From: Garra rufa
Lineage: Eukaryota > Chordata > Actinopteri > Cypriniformes > Cyprinidae
Length of the DNA stretch: 64,000 bases
Assembly: GCF_049309525.1 (NCBI RefSeq)
Contig: NC_133366.1
Span: forward strand, 17,971,412-18,035,411
Direction: 5' to 3'
Shown here: positions 30,836-41,013 of the stretch, piece by piece
How the letters are laid out: each line of letters opens with the position of its first letter
Position numbering within the stretch: position 1 is the first letter of the stretch
Notes under the pieces: generated by a model
Told to the model about the DNA's origin: nothing
The model's database searches: none
What the model saw: only the letters and a program-made list of their open reading frames with translations
Translations under genes and position numbers: made by a program

Positions 30836-33800
30836 TCCTATAGCACTTCCCAGAATAATGTTGCCATATAATCCTGATAATGCACTGGCTGATACTTGTA
30901 CTGATACACTGCATTAGATATCGACATATTAAACCAAATACACGATACTAGATTTTTTTTATCCAAAGTAATTTAACTTCAAGACATTTTGAAACTTTTA
31001 CCAACTGGTGTCAAGATCAAAAACCCTTATTTTTGTGAAATGTCTCATTGAAATTCTGATTGAGCCATCTTCCTTCAAAATAAGTGCTCCCTGGTTTAAT
31101 ATTTTGTTATCTAATGTAATATCATTGATACATTGAAGGGATAGCTCACCCAAAAATATTCTGTTGAACACAAAATAATCTATTTTGAAGAATTCTATAG
31201 AATCCATAATGCTATGGAAGTCAATGGCTACCGTCAACTGTTTACTGACATTCTTCAAAACATCTTTATTTGTGTTCAACAGCTAAAAGAAAACCATACA
31301 GGTCTAGAATAACTTGAAGGTGATTAAATGATGATAGTATTTTCATTTTTGGGTGAACTGTTATTTTATGTTTAAGTCTTATGTGTCAAAAATACTTTTT
31401 AAGGCCACTGTTTGTTACAAAACTAAAACACATTAGATTGGTGAAAATACTATGACTTTTCTCACCTTTCTCCTCCGCCTCCTTCGCCAACTCCTCTGAG
31501 GCTAAACAGACGCAAACAGGCAGTGAAAATAAAGCAATATGAAGCCAATTTAAACTACTCACTTTACTACCCACTTACAAACACCCACTACAAACAAATA
31601 GCAAACGCCTGTAAGCTTGTGCTAATTACATTTACCCATCTGTTCTTAAAGGTGCCATAGAATGCATTGAGAGAATATTTTAAATTGTTCTCTGATATGT
31701 ACATAGAAAGTATATGGCATAGGAAAGGGCGAAAAATCTCCAGAAATAGTTTTACAGGTCCATTTACAACCCTAGGATTTGTCCCTAGAATGAAATGCTC
31801 TGTTATTGCCTTATTTGGAAGGTTCGTGAATATTAATGAGCTCTGCTCTGATTGGCTGTTTCACAGAGCTGCTCATCTCTATAGCTGGCACATGGATAAA
31901 AATATATATTTAATTAGGAGCTCTAGCCGCTTTTAATATGTGGTTTGCTGAATCTGCCGCTTTGAATCGCCGACATTTTACTCTCATTACATTACTGTGA
32001 TCACATGTGCTCTGTGTAACGTTCTAATGCAGAGGGAGAGTTTAGGCTACTTACCACACAAGTTCAGCTGCTTGTCAGTGATGCTCGGGATCTGTAAATT
32101 ATTCGCCATCATCAGCGCAGTTATTTCTGCATCATTCGCCATCATCAGCGCAGTCATCTCTCTGTTTATGTGGTAAGTGAAATCGTTTGTACTGCAATGT
32201 AACAGGCTAGCGCTAGCATTAAGCTAACCGTGTCCCTTCAGTGGCTTGCATTGTTTTACTGATGTACTGAAGTTACTGATGATTGGGCGATGCAAATGTT
32301 GGGGGCGTAACTATTAACGATCCCGGGGCTATTGCGTAACAGTCTGTGTTATGTTGGAATTGACCTATTTTTCAGTGGTCTTTTGCAAACACCAGATTTA
32401 TAGAAGGAGGAAATGGTGGTGCTTGAGACTCATGGTGTCATGTTCATGTACAGAACTGTTATTATTTAACTATGCCAAGGTAAATACAGTTTTCCATTCT
32501 ATGGCACCTTTAAGCAAAGTTAGGAAAACACATTTAAAAGACAAATGTTCATCAAAAACAAATGTTCAGCTAATGCTTACGATTAGGGTCACCATGGGTA
32601 ACCAGGAACTCCAACATCTTATTCATGGCACCCATGAAAAAAATGAGACGAAGCTGGGTCATCGCCATTGTGATGATGCTCCACAGGAAAATAGGCGAGC
32701 ACACAGAACGATAAAAAGGAGGGGATTCTGCTGTACCAAAAAATAAAAAGATTATTTATTTATTAAATTCATAATTCTTTGGTGTTTTTGTAGACAGTGC
32801 GCCTGTGAGACTTGCCCTGGCTCTGTGCAATTGTTCCATCGCTGGGTGCTTCATCAGCGGAAAGCTGTTTTTTGGTCACCTCTGGATTCTCCTGAGTGAA
32901 AGAGCTTTCTTCGGTCATTGTTTGGTCCACTACTTCATCTTTTAACTTCACCATTGTGCTGTGAAATAAAAAGGAACAGAAATTCATATACAGTTTCACA
33001 ATATTAGACACAATTGTCTGTGTAGACACAGAGAGGTTCTTTATTGAAATCAACGGCTCCATGAAGAACCTTTAACATCTATACAACCTTTCAATTGCAC
33101 AAAAGGTTCTTTAGATGAATGAAATGTTCTTCACACTAAAAAAATGAACCATTATTTTAATACTGTATATTTATGTTGTTATACACTACCAGTCAAATTT
33201 TTTGAACAATAACATTTTTTTAAAGAAGTCTCTTCTGCTCACCAAGACTGCATTTATTTGATCCCGAGTACAGCAAAAACTGTAAAAGTTTGAAATATGT
33301 TTTACTACTTAATAACTGTTTTCTATTATAATATATTTTAAAATTTAATTTATTCCTGTGATTTCAAAGTTGAATTTTTAGCATTATTACTCCAGTCACA
33401 TGATCCTTCAGAAATCATTATAATATTTTGCTTTGCTGCTCAAAAAATATTTATTATTATTATAATCATTATTATTATGTTGGAAACAGCTGAGTAGATG
33501 TTTTTGTTTCTTTGATGAATAGAAAGCTCAGAAGAATAGCATTTATCTAAAATAAAAATCTTTTGTAATTTTCACTTTTTGCCTAGAATTATTACCCTGA
33601 TCCTCCCTGATCGCTAAATGCTGATATTTGGATCTTTCTATTCATCAAAGTATCCTAAAACAAAGTACTCAACTTTTTAAAATATTGATGATAATAATAA
33701 TCACAAATGTTTCTTGAATGTTTCTTGAAATGATTTCTGAAGGATCATGTAAAACTGAAGACTGGAGTAATGATGCTGAAAATGTAGCTTTGATTACAGG

Positions 33801-34519
33801 AATAAATTACATTTTAAAATATATTCAAATAGAAAACAATTATTTTGAATAGTAAAAATATTTCAGAATTTTACTGTACTTTGGACTATATAAATGCAGG
33901 CTTGGTGAGCAGAAGAGACGTCTTTAAAAAACATTAAAAAAAACTTTTGACTGCTAGTGTATTCTTCTGATACTGCTGTTCAAAGTGTTTTTACCATTTT
34001 CTATTTTAATATATGTTAAAATATAATTTATTCCTGTAATGGCAAAGTGATTACTCCAGTCTTCATATATGTAAACATATGTAAATATAAAAATAATAAT
34101 CACATTAGAAGTGATGTTCATGTGCTGTAATATTTTTGGGCATGTAGTGTACGTATTTGGCATGTACTGACTTATATCTGACATCCTCCGGGCCAGGAAA
34201 AGATTCTGCCGGCCAATTAATAAAGCAGTTGAGGAAGACAAAGCAGGCAAACCCTGCCCATAGCCAGAAGATCGTGGAAAATGAGACACCCACATCATAG
34301 ATCAGCTATAGGACAACAAAGACAGATGTTTATGTCCATATGCTGCACTGCTGGGAAACGTAATGTATTTGTGCATATTGTGCCACACTTTCTATTGCTT
34401 AATTTTTTTTTTTTATTTTTTTTTACCTTGACTCCTGGAAAGGTAACAGCTGAGGAAGCGTACGAGCCAATCATGAGTGATAGAATCGTAGACCGCACAT
34501 TTCCAAACATATTTGGCAA
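27842..34519 (-). CDS. slc43a1: Large neutral amino acid transporter LAT3/SLC43A1, 3' ten coding exons (5' end missing)
   Basis: Sodium-independent facilitative carrier for branched-chain and other large neutral amino acids in the plasma membrane. Exons on -: 34427-34519, 34172-34305, 32816-32958, 32581-32730, 31466-31501, 30309-30441, 30088-30217, 28971-29044, 28136-28259, 27842-28033, totalling 1209 bp, all in compatible phase, giving 402 residues plus stop (human 559). Diagnostic blocks are LPNMFGNVRST...SYASSAVTFPG, FLNCFINWPAESFPGPEDV, SPIFLWSIITMAMTQLRLIF, PMIGYIMDWRMKEC, KIQKLTNAIRAF, RGFVHSCCGGLYAAVYP, NHFGTLTGLQSMISAVFALL and QQPLFMLMVGPLKGDPYW. They fit SLC43A1/A2 far better than SLC43A3, and synteny with zdhhc5-med19-tmx2 favours A1. 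About 157 N-terminal residues must lie beyond the gap at 34771-35270 or beyond the window. Confidence 0.92.
28136..28259 (-). CDS. slc43a1: slc43a1 exon
   Basis: 124 bp; YPTNHFGTLTGLQSMISAVF to LKGDPYW; donor GTGAGA. Confidence 0.95.
28971..29044 (-). CDS. slc43a1: slc43a1 exon
   Basis: 74 bp; VVSFVLHTAVRGFVHSCCGG-LYAAV; acceptor ttttttcag, donor GTGAGT. Confidence 0.93.
29100..29365. mobile_element. MITE, 'gtggtccagggtca' family (partial)
   Basis: The same family as 12332-12722, ending 'ttttgtggtccagggtca' on +. The opposite end is lost. Confidence 0.6.
29378..29590. mobile_element. MITE fragment, 'gtaacactttacagtaaggt' family
   Basis: The sequence 'gggtaacactttacagtaag' followed by repeated 'ttagttaa' / 'attaatgttagttaa' words is a common cyprinid interspersed repeat. 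A diverged relative is embedded in each long unit of the right-hand array (for example 37033-37175). Confidence 0.6.
29620..30040. mobile_element. Fold-back MITE, 'gtggtccagggtcac' family
   Basis: Starts 'gtgatcctggacaaaaacag' and ends 'actggttttgtagtccaagg'; internally colinear with 12332-12722. Confidence 0.7.
30088..30217 (-). CDS. slc43a1: slc43a1 exon
   Basis: 130 bp; PSGPPKRDRKIQKLTNAIRA then FIFTNTLLVIFGIISLVDNL; donor GTTAGA. Confidence 0.93.
30309..30441 (-). CDS. slc43a1: slc43a1 exon after (TG)n acceptor
   Basis: 133 bp; NLYSSIFGTLQLLCLVSCPM then IGYIMDWRMKECED. The acceptor is only TTTTAG preceded by about 34 TG repeats. Confidence 0.93.
30447..30515. repeat. (AC)n microsatellite abutting a splice acceptor
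   Basis: About 34 units; on - it is (TG)n ending six bases before an slc43a1 exon. Confidence 0.97.
30516..30800. mobile_element. Repeat segment framed by CA microsatellites
   Basis: Sequence 'tgtggggacattccatag' ... 'aaagtggggacatgggca' ... 'cctgatatgtcacaaaaaca', framed by (CA)n at 30447-30515 and 30801-30832. This layout suggests a mobile segment associated with CA tracts. Family not named. Confidence 0.45.
30801..30832. repeat. (CA)n microsatellite
   Basis: 16 CA units. Confidence 0.95.
31138..31363. mobile_element. Short MITE in slc43a1 intron
   Basis: 'aagggatagctcacccaaaaa' at the left and 'ttcatttttgggtgaactgt' at the right are inverted; the same end type as 8476-9184 but much shorter. 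Confidence 0.65.
31466..31501 (-). CDS. slc43a1: slc43a1 36-bp microexon
   Basis: Encodes PSEELAKEAEEK(V), a charged linker between two membrane segments. Acceptor tgtttag, donor GTGAGA; 36 bp is a multiple of three, so skipping would keep the frame. Confidence 0.85.
31650..32509. mobile_element. TTAA-flanked DNA transposon (860 bp)
   Basis: Termini AGGTGCCATAGAATG / CATTCTATGGCACCT are a perfect 15-bp inverted repeat, with TTAA at 31646-31649 and 32510-32513. The interior includes a direct duplication of about 25 bp ('attcgccatcatcagcgcag' near 32101 and 32133). No transposase frame. Confidence 0.85.
32581..32730 (-). CDS. slc43a1: slc43a1 exon with NAGNAG acceptor
   Basis: 150 bp; ESPPFYRSVCSPIFLWSIIT onward. 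The acceptor is tacagcag: use of the first AG adds one Ala codon, use of the second (exon end 32727) drops it without frameshift. Confidence 0.9.
32816..32958 (-). CDS. slc43a1: slc43a1 exon with GC donor (cytosolic loop)
   Basis: 143 bp encoding the hydrophilic central loop (TMVKLKDEVVDQTMTEESSF to IAQSQ). No GT donor gives the right phase; CAGG|GCAAGT does, an excellent match to GC-AG introns. Confidence 0.85.
33182..33961. mobile_element. Fold-back MITE in slc43a1 intron
   Basis: Starts 'tacactaccagtcaaatttt' and ends 'aaacttttgactgctagtgta'; the same family as 15581-16242 and 18183-19131. Confidence 0.8.
34172..34305 (-). CDS. slc43a1: slc43a1 exon
   Basis: 134 bp; LIYDVGVSFSTIFWLWAGF (a membrane segment) to GPEDVRY; donor GTCAGT in phase 2. 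Confidence 0.93.
34427..34519 (-). CDS. slc43a1: slc43a1 exon (first visible)
   Basis: 93 bp, phase 0 at both ends; LPNMFGNVRSTILSLMIGSY then ASSAVTFPGVK; acceptor ttttctcag, donor GTAAAA. Confidence 0.93.
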
Positions 34520-34619
34520 CTGAGAAAATCAAACAGGAAGAAAGAATCACAAATGAACATAAAATTGTATGTATTTGAACTGTAATGTTTGTCTGTTGCC
34601 ACTAGAGAGCATTATGAGC

Positions 34620-34680
34620 TTGGTAAGTCAGAAATAGCCTTTAACCACAAGGTAGGTCAGAAATAGCCTTTAACCACACT
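34620..34680. repeat. Two-copy ~30-bp tandem duplication
   Basis: 'gtcagaaatagcctttaacc' occurs at about 34627 and 34657 in successive copies, 90 bp left of the gap. Confidence 0.85.
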
Positions 34681-34770
34681 TGTAAAGACACAGCTCCTCA
34701 TGTAGTGATTTTATAGCCTATTCTACAGCATCTCTGCAGCATTTCAAGATTTTCACTATGTATGTGGATG

Positions 34771-35270
34771 NNNNNNNNNNNNNNNNNNNNNNNNNNNNNN
34801 NNNNNNNNNNNNNNNNNNNNNNNNNNNNNNNNNNNNNNNNNNNNNNNNNNNNNNNNNNNNNNNNNNNNNNNNNNNNNNNNNNNNNNNNNNNNNNNNNNNN
34901 NNNNNNNNNNNNNNNNNNNNNNNNNNNNNNNNNNNNNNNNNNNNNNNNNNNNNNNNNNNNNNNNNNNNNNNNNNNNNNNNNNNNNNNNNNNNNNNNNNNN
35001 NNNNNNNNNNNNNNNNNNNNNNNNNNNNNNNNNNNNNNNNNNNNNNNNNNNNNNNNNNNNNNNNNNNNNNNNNNNNNNNNNNNNNNNNNNNNNNNNNNNN
35101 NNNNNNNNNNNNNNNNNNNNNNNNNNNNNNNNNNNNNNNNNNNNNNNNNNNNNNNNNNNNNNNNNNNNNNNNNNNNNNNNNNNNNNNNNNNNNNNNNNNN
35201 NNNNNNNNNNNNNNNNNNNNNNNNNNNNNNNNNNNNNNNNNNNNNNNNNNNNNNNNNNNNNNNNNNNNNN
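34771..35270. other. Assembly gap (exactly 500 N)
   Basis: A run of 500 N, probably a placeholder length. It separates the last visible slc43a1 exon from the repeat array, so the real distance and the missing exons are unknown. Confidence 0.99.
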
Positions 35271-36173
35271 GGCTTTCAGATGTGTTCAGGTCAGGACTTT
35301 AATCGAACATGTGAAGTTTGAGGCAAATGGGACATTTTATGGCTGAGTTATAAAAAGTTTTATATCCATGGCGAGACCTCGGAATTTGTCAGGCCGCCAC
35401 GGACACGCCCTTTACCGAAAACTCAAGATCTTCACAATTTAACATCACTAAGGCCTTTATATTAGACTGACCGATTTTGGTGTTGATCTGTATAAATCTC
35501 TAGGAGAAGTTTGTTGTAGAGTATAGCATGACACTTCCTGTTGCCTGCAGGTGGCGCTATGACTATAACCGAATATGGGCATGTAGATGTCTTCAGGTCA
35601 GGAGTGTTATCACACATGTGAAGTTTGGGACAGATCGGACATTGTATGCCTGAGTTATAGCAACTTCCTTTTTCATGGCGAAACATCGAAATTTGCCAGG
35701 CCGCCACGGACACGCCCTCTGATGAAAACTCTAGATCTTCGCAATTTAACGTCACAAAGGGCTTTAGATTGGACTCACCAAATTCGGCATTGATCCGAAT
35801 CAATCTCTATGAGGAGTTCGTTCAAGTACGACGCCTGAAAATGGCAAAAATGACACAAATTTTGCTGAGAAAATTAAAAATAACCGACTTCCTGTTGGGT
35901 GTCAAATTTTGCTCCAAGAGGCTTTTTTGTAGGTATTGGTGTGTTACATGTGTGTACCGATTTTCGTGCATGTACGTGAATCACAGCTGAAAGCGCACAC
36001 CGCTGAACGTGTAAAGGTGGCGCTGTCGAGCCATTTTGCGACACCCACTTCTGAACCCCATATCAGACGTAAATTTTCGCCAGGTTTGACGTGTGTGCGA
36101 AGTTTCATGAGTTTTCGGGTATGTCTAAGCCCTCAAAAATGCGATTCATTTTGGAGAAGAATAATAATAATAA
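35271..36173 (+). repeat. Array unit 0: 3' part of a short-type unit
   Basis: Emerges from the gap mid-unit. It is almost identical to 39925-40820 (offset 4654 bp), including subunits with CCTGCAGGTGGCGCTA at 35544-35559, and ends in (AAT)n before the next unit start at 36174. Confidence 0.9.
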
Positions 36174-37325
36174 TTAAAGCTGCGAGCAGCGATGAGCGGG
36201 CCCTCGCACCCGGGCTCACCACCGACTGGTGGCTTCAGGAAAACAGCAAACGGTGGGCAGTATGCTTTTAATACAGTAAATATAGAAAAAATATATCATA
36301 AGTCATTTAAATGTGCCAAACTTGCCGCTGCCAGCTGGTGGCGCTATGCCTATAACTGATTATTGGCATGTAGATGTGTTCAGGCCAGCACTATTATCAA
36401 ACATAGGAAGTTTGGTGCAGATTGACCTTGGTATGTTTGAGTTAGTGAAATATATGAGATATCCTGCTGCCAACAGGTGGGGCTATGATAATATCTGAAT
36501 ATTGGTCTTTAGGTGTCTTCAGGCCAGGACTCTTACCAAACCTGTGAATTTTGTGGCAGATCAGACAGTTTCAGGCTAAGTTATAACCACTTCTATGTCT
36601 ATGCAGAAACATCAAACTTTGTCAGGCCACCACGGACATGCCCTTTAATGAAAACTCAAGATCTTCACAATTTAACATCTCTAAGGCCTCAAGATCAGAC
36701 TGACCAAATATAATGTTGATTTAATTAAATGCAATCAATGCAAGGACTTCAGATAGATGCCAACTGTGAACCAGTATGCTACAAATTCCCTATTTTCTGA
36801 TGATGATAAGAACATGTAATTCATGATGATAGCAAAATGTTATTATTGCTTCCTTTACATCCACCACTTCTGCTTAAATGTCATTGTTACCTATCTGAAC
36901 AATTTTTGTATAATATATTTTTGTATAAAATCAATTTTGTCATAACTAAGAATCAATAAGGAAGACGGTGCCCAGTTGGCACATGCATTCACAGTAACCA
37001 TCTGCTAGTTTGGATTTTAAGTTTACAGAATTGAAAGGGTTACACTTTAAAATCAACACACAGACACATACACACAAAATATAAAATGTTGCCATCCAGT
37101 TTCATTTGTTAAAATTAACTATATCAGTTAACATGACCAATAAATAAATAGCATTTATTAATGTTAATTAATATTAAGCTAAAAAAAAGTATTCATATAA
37201 AGTTTATGTACTGTGAATTAACATGAACATGAACACAGTTGGGTGTACAGCAATACACAATAAAGTGCTCTATAAACGCTTTCTTTCAAAATATCTTTAA
37301 AAATCAAGTTGAGTATTTTAACGGG

Positions 37326-37408
<83 letters not shown>

Positions 37409-39297
37409 CTGATCTTAAAATGATGGTTTTCAGATGTTTTGAAGAGATAACAGTAACGTTTGTTTTGTTGTCAAAGTTTGTCTTAATGTTTTATTATTAT
37501 TATTTTATATTCAATAAATAACACTATGTAAATATTGTCTATCAATGAAGATAAATTGATCATGCTAAAAAGTTGTATTTTTTAAAATCTTTTGCTATGT
37601 GACTGAATAGGACAAGTTCATGGTACAGTTAAGTAAAAAATAAATAAAAAACAACAACTGCAAAATACGAACAATGAAAGACTTAGTGACCCTTTATATT
37701 TTCTCAAAATATCAGACTCTCAAAGATCAGACATATTTATGTAATTATACTACATACAGTATGTGCATTTTGTTCAAAGATGGTCTGTAGAATGGCTCTC
37801 TACTCTGTCACCCTCTCTGCCTCTCACCCCTCCCCCCTGCAATAATGAGCTTCTCTGTGCCTGACTGAACGCACACACATACTGTAGAGACATTCACCAG
37901 AGTGACAGCAGGTTTCTGAGTTATCTTTTTAATTTTCTTTAATTCATTGAAGCTTGTATAAAATTTATATTTCCAGCACTTGCTCAGAATGATTAGATCT
38001 CTGTGTGAAAAAAGTTTTAAAGAGTTTGGATGCTGCACTTTAAAGATATAAAAAATTAGGGTTATGTTTTTTACTACATCTTTAAAAAATCACCACGTCA
38101 ACACCGTTCGAGATATCCAAAATCCGCTCGCAATTTAACATCTTCAGAATCTTCTCTTCATGTTAAAAAAAGTTTGGTGTGAACAGCTGGTTGTTCTTAG
38201 GAGTAGTGTGAATTTGTTTACTACCTGATTTTTCAAAAAATCCACATTCAAATCAAAATAGCCGGCTTTCTGTTGGTCTTAGCTAATGCGTTTGATTTAG
38301 AAAGTTGTCAAGATTGATGAGAACAATATAAGTACAGAGTTTGGTGACTGTAGGAAAAACTAACCCCCCAACTTTTGTTAAAAGATGGCGCTATAGAGTG
38401 CCTGCTCCACGCCCATTTATGACCTTTTGCCAGTGTCTAACTATCATTAATATTGATGTGTGTGTTGAGTTTCATGAAATTCTAAGCATGTTATCTGCCT
38501 TGAAAAGACAGGAATCTAATTTTAAAGTTTGACACGTTGCCATGGCAACAGCATTTGATTTATCATCGACCCCTTTACATATTCTTTATCGGCCGTGTTT
38601 TGACATGATTTTGATGAAGTTTAAAGAAAATCGAGTAAAATTAAGAGGCTGATTTCAAAGCATTTTGAAAATGACACGTTTCCTGCTGCCAGTTGGTGGC
38701 GCTATAACTTTGACTCATAATAGTCACATTTATGGAATCGGCATCATACAACGAACAAACTGGTGAAGTTTCATCAGAATCAGGCAATGTGTGCAACAGT
38801 TATTAGACACTTCCTGTTTCTCATTTCTCGCCAAAACTTTGTCGCCTTGCCACGGCCAAACCGTTCGAGATATCAAAAATCCCCTCGCAATTTAGCGTCC
38901 CCAATGTCTTGAGATCATGCTGACCGAGTTTGGTGACAATCGTATAGAAATCCTGGGAGGAGTACGTTAAATTCCAGAGCATGCGCTTTTTAAACAGCCC
39001 TAAATATCTCACTTCCTGTTGCGTGGAGCCCATGACATAGAGTACAAAAGTTGTTCAGCTCGGTGAGTTCTATATGTGTACCGAGTTTCATATCAATACG
39101 TGCAAGTATGTGTGCACAGTACATCAAGTTTTCAAACTGTGTTCCAGGGGGCGCTGTAGAGGCCCTGAACCACGCCCGGGTCCCAGCCTCTGTGGCGTCC
39201 GGACGACGGCAGATTCCAACGTGTGTGCAAATTTTCAAGAGTTTTTGAGTATGTTAAGGCCCCCAAAAGTGCCCCAACGGTTGAAAAAAAAAAAAAA
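36174..39297 (+). repeat. Array unit 1: long type (3124 bp)
   Basis: Starts TTAAAGCTGCGAGCAGCG. The first ~550 bp match the short type; the rest is specific to long units (AT-rich part at 36720-37800, then a part with CCAGTTGGTGGCGCTA at 38689-38704 and TTCCAGGGGGCGCTGT near 39143). It alone has a large (AT)n at 37329-37408. Confidence 0.9.
37329..37408. repeat. (AT)n microsatellite private to one unit
   Basis: About 40 AT units; the other three long units have only a few AT units at the matching place (near 49811, 56507 and 59632). Confidence 0.95.
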
Positions 39298-41013
39298 TTA
39301 AAGCTGCAAGCAGCGATGAACGGGCCCTCGCACCCGGGCTCTCCGCCGACCGGTGGCTTTAGGAAAACAGCAAACGGTGGGCAGTATGCTTTTAATACAG
39401 TAAATATAGGAGAAATATGTCATAAGTCACTTAAATGTGCCAAATTTCAGGCTGCCAGCTGGTGGCGCTATGCCTATAACTGATTATTGGCATGTAGATG
39501 TGTTCAGGCCAGCACTATTATCAAACATATGAAGTTTGGTGCAGATTGATTTTGGTATGTTTGAGTTAGTGAAAGATATGATATATATTGCTGCCAACAG
39601 GTGGCGCTATGATAATATCTGAATATTGGCCTTTAGGGGTCTTCAGGCCAGGACTCTTGCCAAACCTGTAAAGTTTGAGGTAGATCGGACATTTTATGGC
39701 TGAGTTATGACAACTTCTGTATCCATGGCGAAACATCAAACTTTGTCAGGCCGCCATGAACACGCCCTTTAACGAAAACTCAAGATCTTCACAATTTAAC
39801 ATCTCTAAGGCCTCTAGATCAGACTGACCAAATTTAATGTTGATATCATTAAATCTGTAGGAGGAGTTTGCTACAAGTCATTTCCTGTTACCAACAGGTG
39901 GCGCTGTGATTATAACAGAATATTGGCTTTCAGATGTGTTCAGATCAGGACTTTAATCGAACATGTGAAGTTTGAGGCAAATGGGACATTTTATGGCTGA
40001 GTTATAAAAAGTTTTATATCCATGGCGAGACCTCGGAATTTGTCAGGCCGCCACGGACACGCCCTTTACCGAAAACTCAAGATCTTCACAATTTAACATC
40101 ACTAAGGCCTTTATATTAGACTGACCGATTTTGGTGTTGATCTGTATAAATCTCTAGGAGAAGTTTGTTGTAGAGTATAGCATGACACTTCCTGTTGCCT
40201 GCAGGTGGCGCTATGACTATAACCGAATATGGGCATGTAGATGTCTTCAGGTCAGGAGTGTTATCACACATGTGAAGTTTGGGACAGATCGGACATTGTA
40301 TGCCTGAGTTATAGCAACTTCCTTTTTCATGGCGAAACATCGAAATTTGCCAGGCCGCCACGGACACGCCCTCTGATGAAAACTCTAGATCTTCGCAATT
40401 TAACGTCACAAAGGGCTTTAGATTGGACTCACCAAATTCGGCATTGATCCGAATCAATCTCTATGAGGAGTTCGTTCAAGTACGACGCCTGAAAATGGCA
40501 AAAATGACACAAATTTTGCTGAGAAAATTAAAAATAACCGACTTCCTGTTGGGTGTCAAATTTTGCTCCAAGAGGCTTTTTTGTAGGTATTGGTGTGTTA
40601 CATGTGTGTACCGATTTTCGTGCATGTACGTGAATCACAGCTGAAAGCGCACACCGCTGAACGTGTAAAGGTGGCGCTGTCGAGCCATTTTGCGACACCC
40701 ACTTCTGAACCCCATATCAGACGTAAATTTTCGCCAGGTTTGACGTGTGTGCGAAGTTTCATGAGTTTTCGGGTATGTCTAAGCCCTCAAAAATGCGATT
40801 CATTTTGGAGAAGAATAATAATAATAATAATAATAATAAACGAAGCAGATCCAATAGGGTCCTCACACCATCGGTGCTCGGGCCCTAATAATAATAATAA
40901 ACGAAGCAGATCCAATAGGGTCCTCACACCATCGGTGCTCGGGCCCTAATAATAATAATAATAAACGGAGCAGATTCAATAGGGTCCTCACACCATCGGT
41001 GCTCGGGCCCTAA
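39298..41013 (+). repeat. Array unit 2: short type plus triple terminal module (1716 bp)
   Basis: A complete short-type unit followed by three consecutive copies of a 61-64-bp terminal module (about 40839-41013), each (AAT)n, CG(A/G)AGCAGAT(T/C)C, then a hairpin ending GGGCCCTAAT. Confidence 0.9.
40839..41013 (+). repeat. Triplicated terminal hairpin module
   Basis: 'acgaagcag'/'acggagcag' starts at 40840, 40901 and 40965; the spacing of 61 and 64 bp differs by one AAT. Each contains CACCATCGGTG inside AGGGTCCT...GGGCCCT. Confidence 0.92.

Noticed and set aside
27842..34519. Assignment to slc43a3
   Set aside because: Blocks such as NHFGTLTGLQS and QQPLF with GPLKG follow the SLC43A1/A2 pattern; synteny then favours A1.
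34758..35346. Two open frames of about 190 codons across the gap
   Set aside because: They consist almost entirely of N; no sequence supports them.
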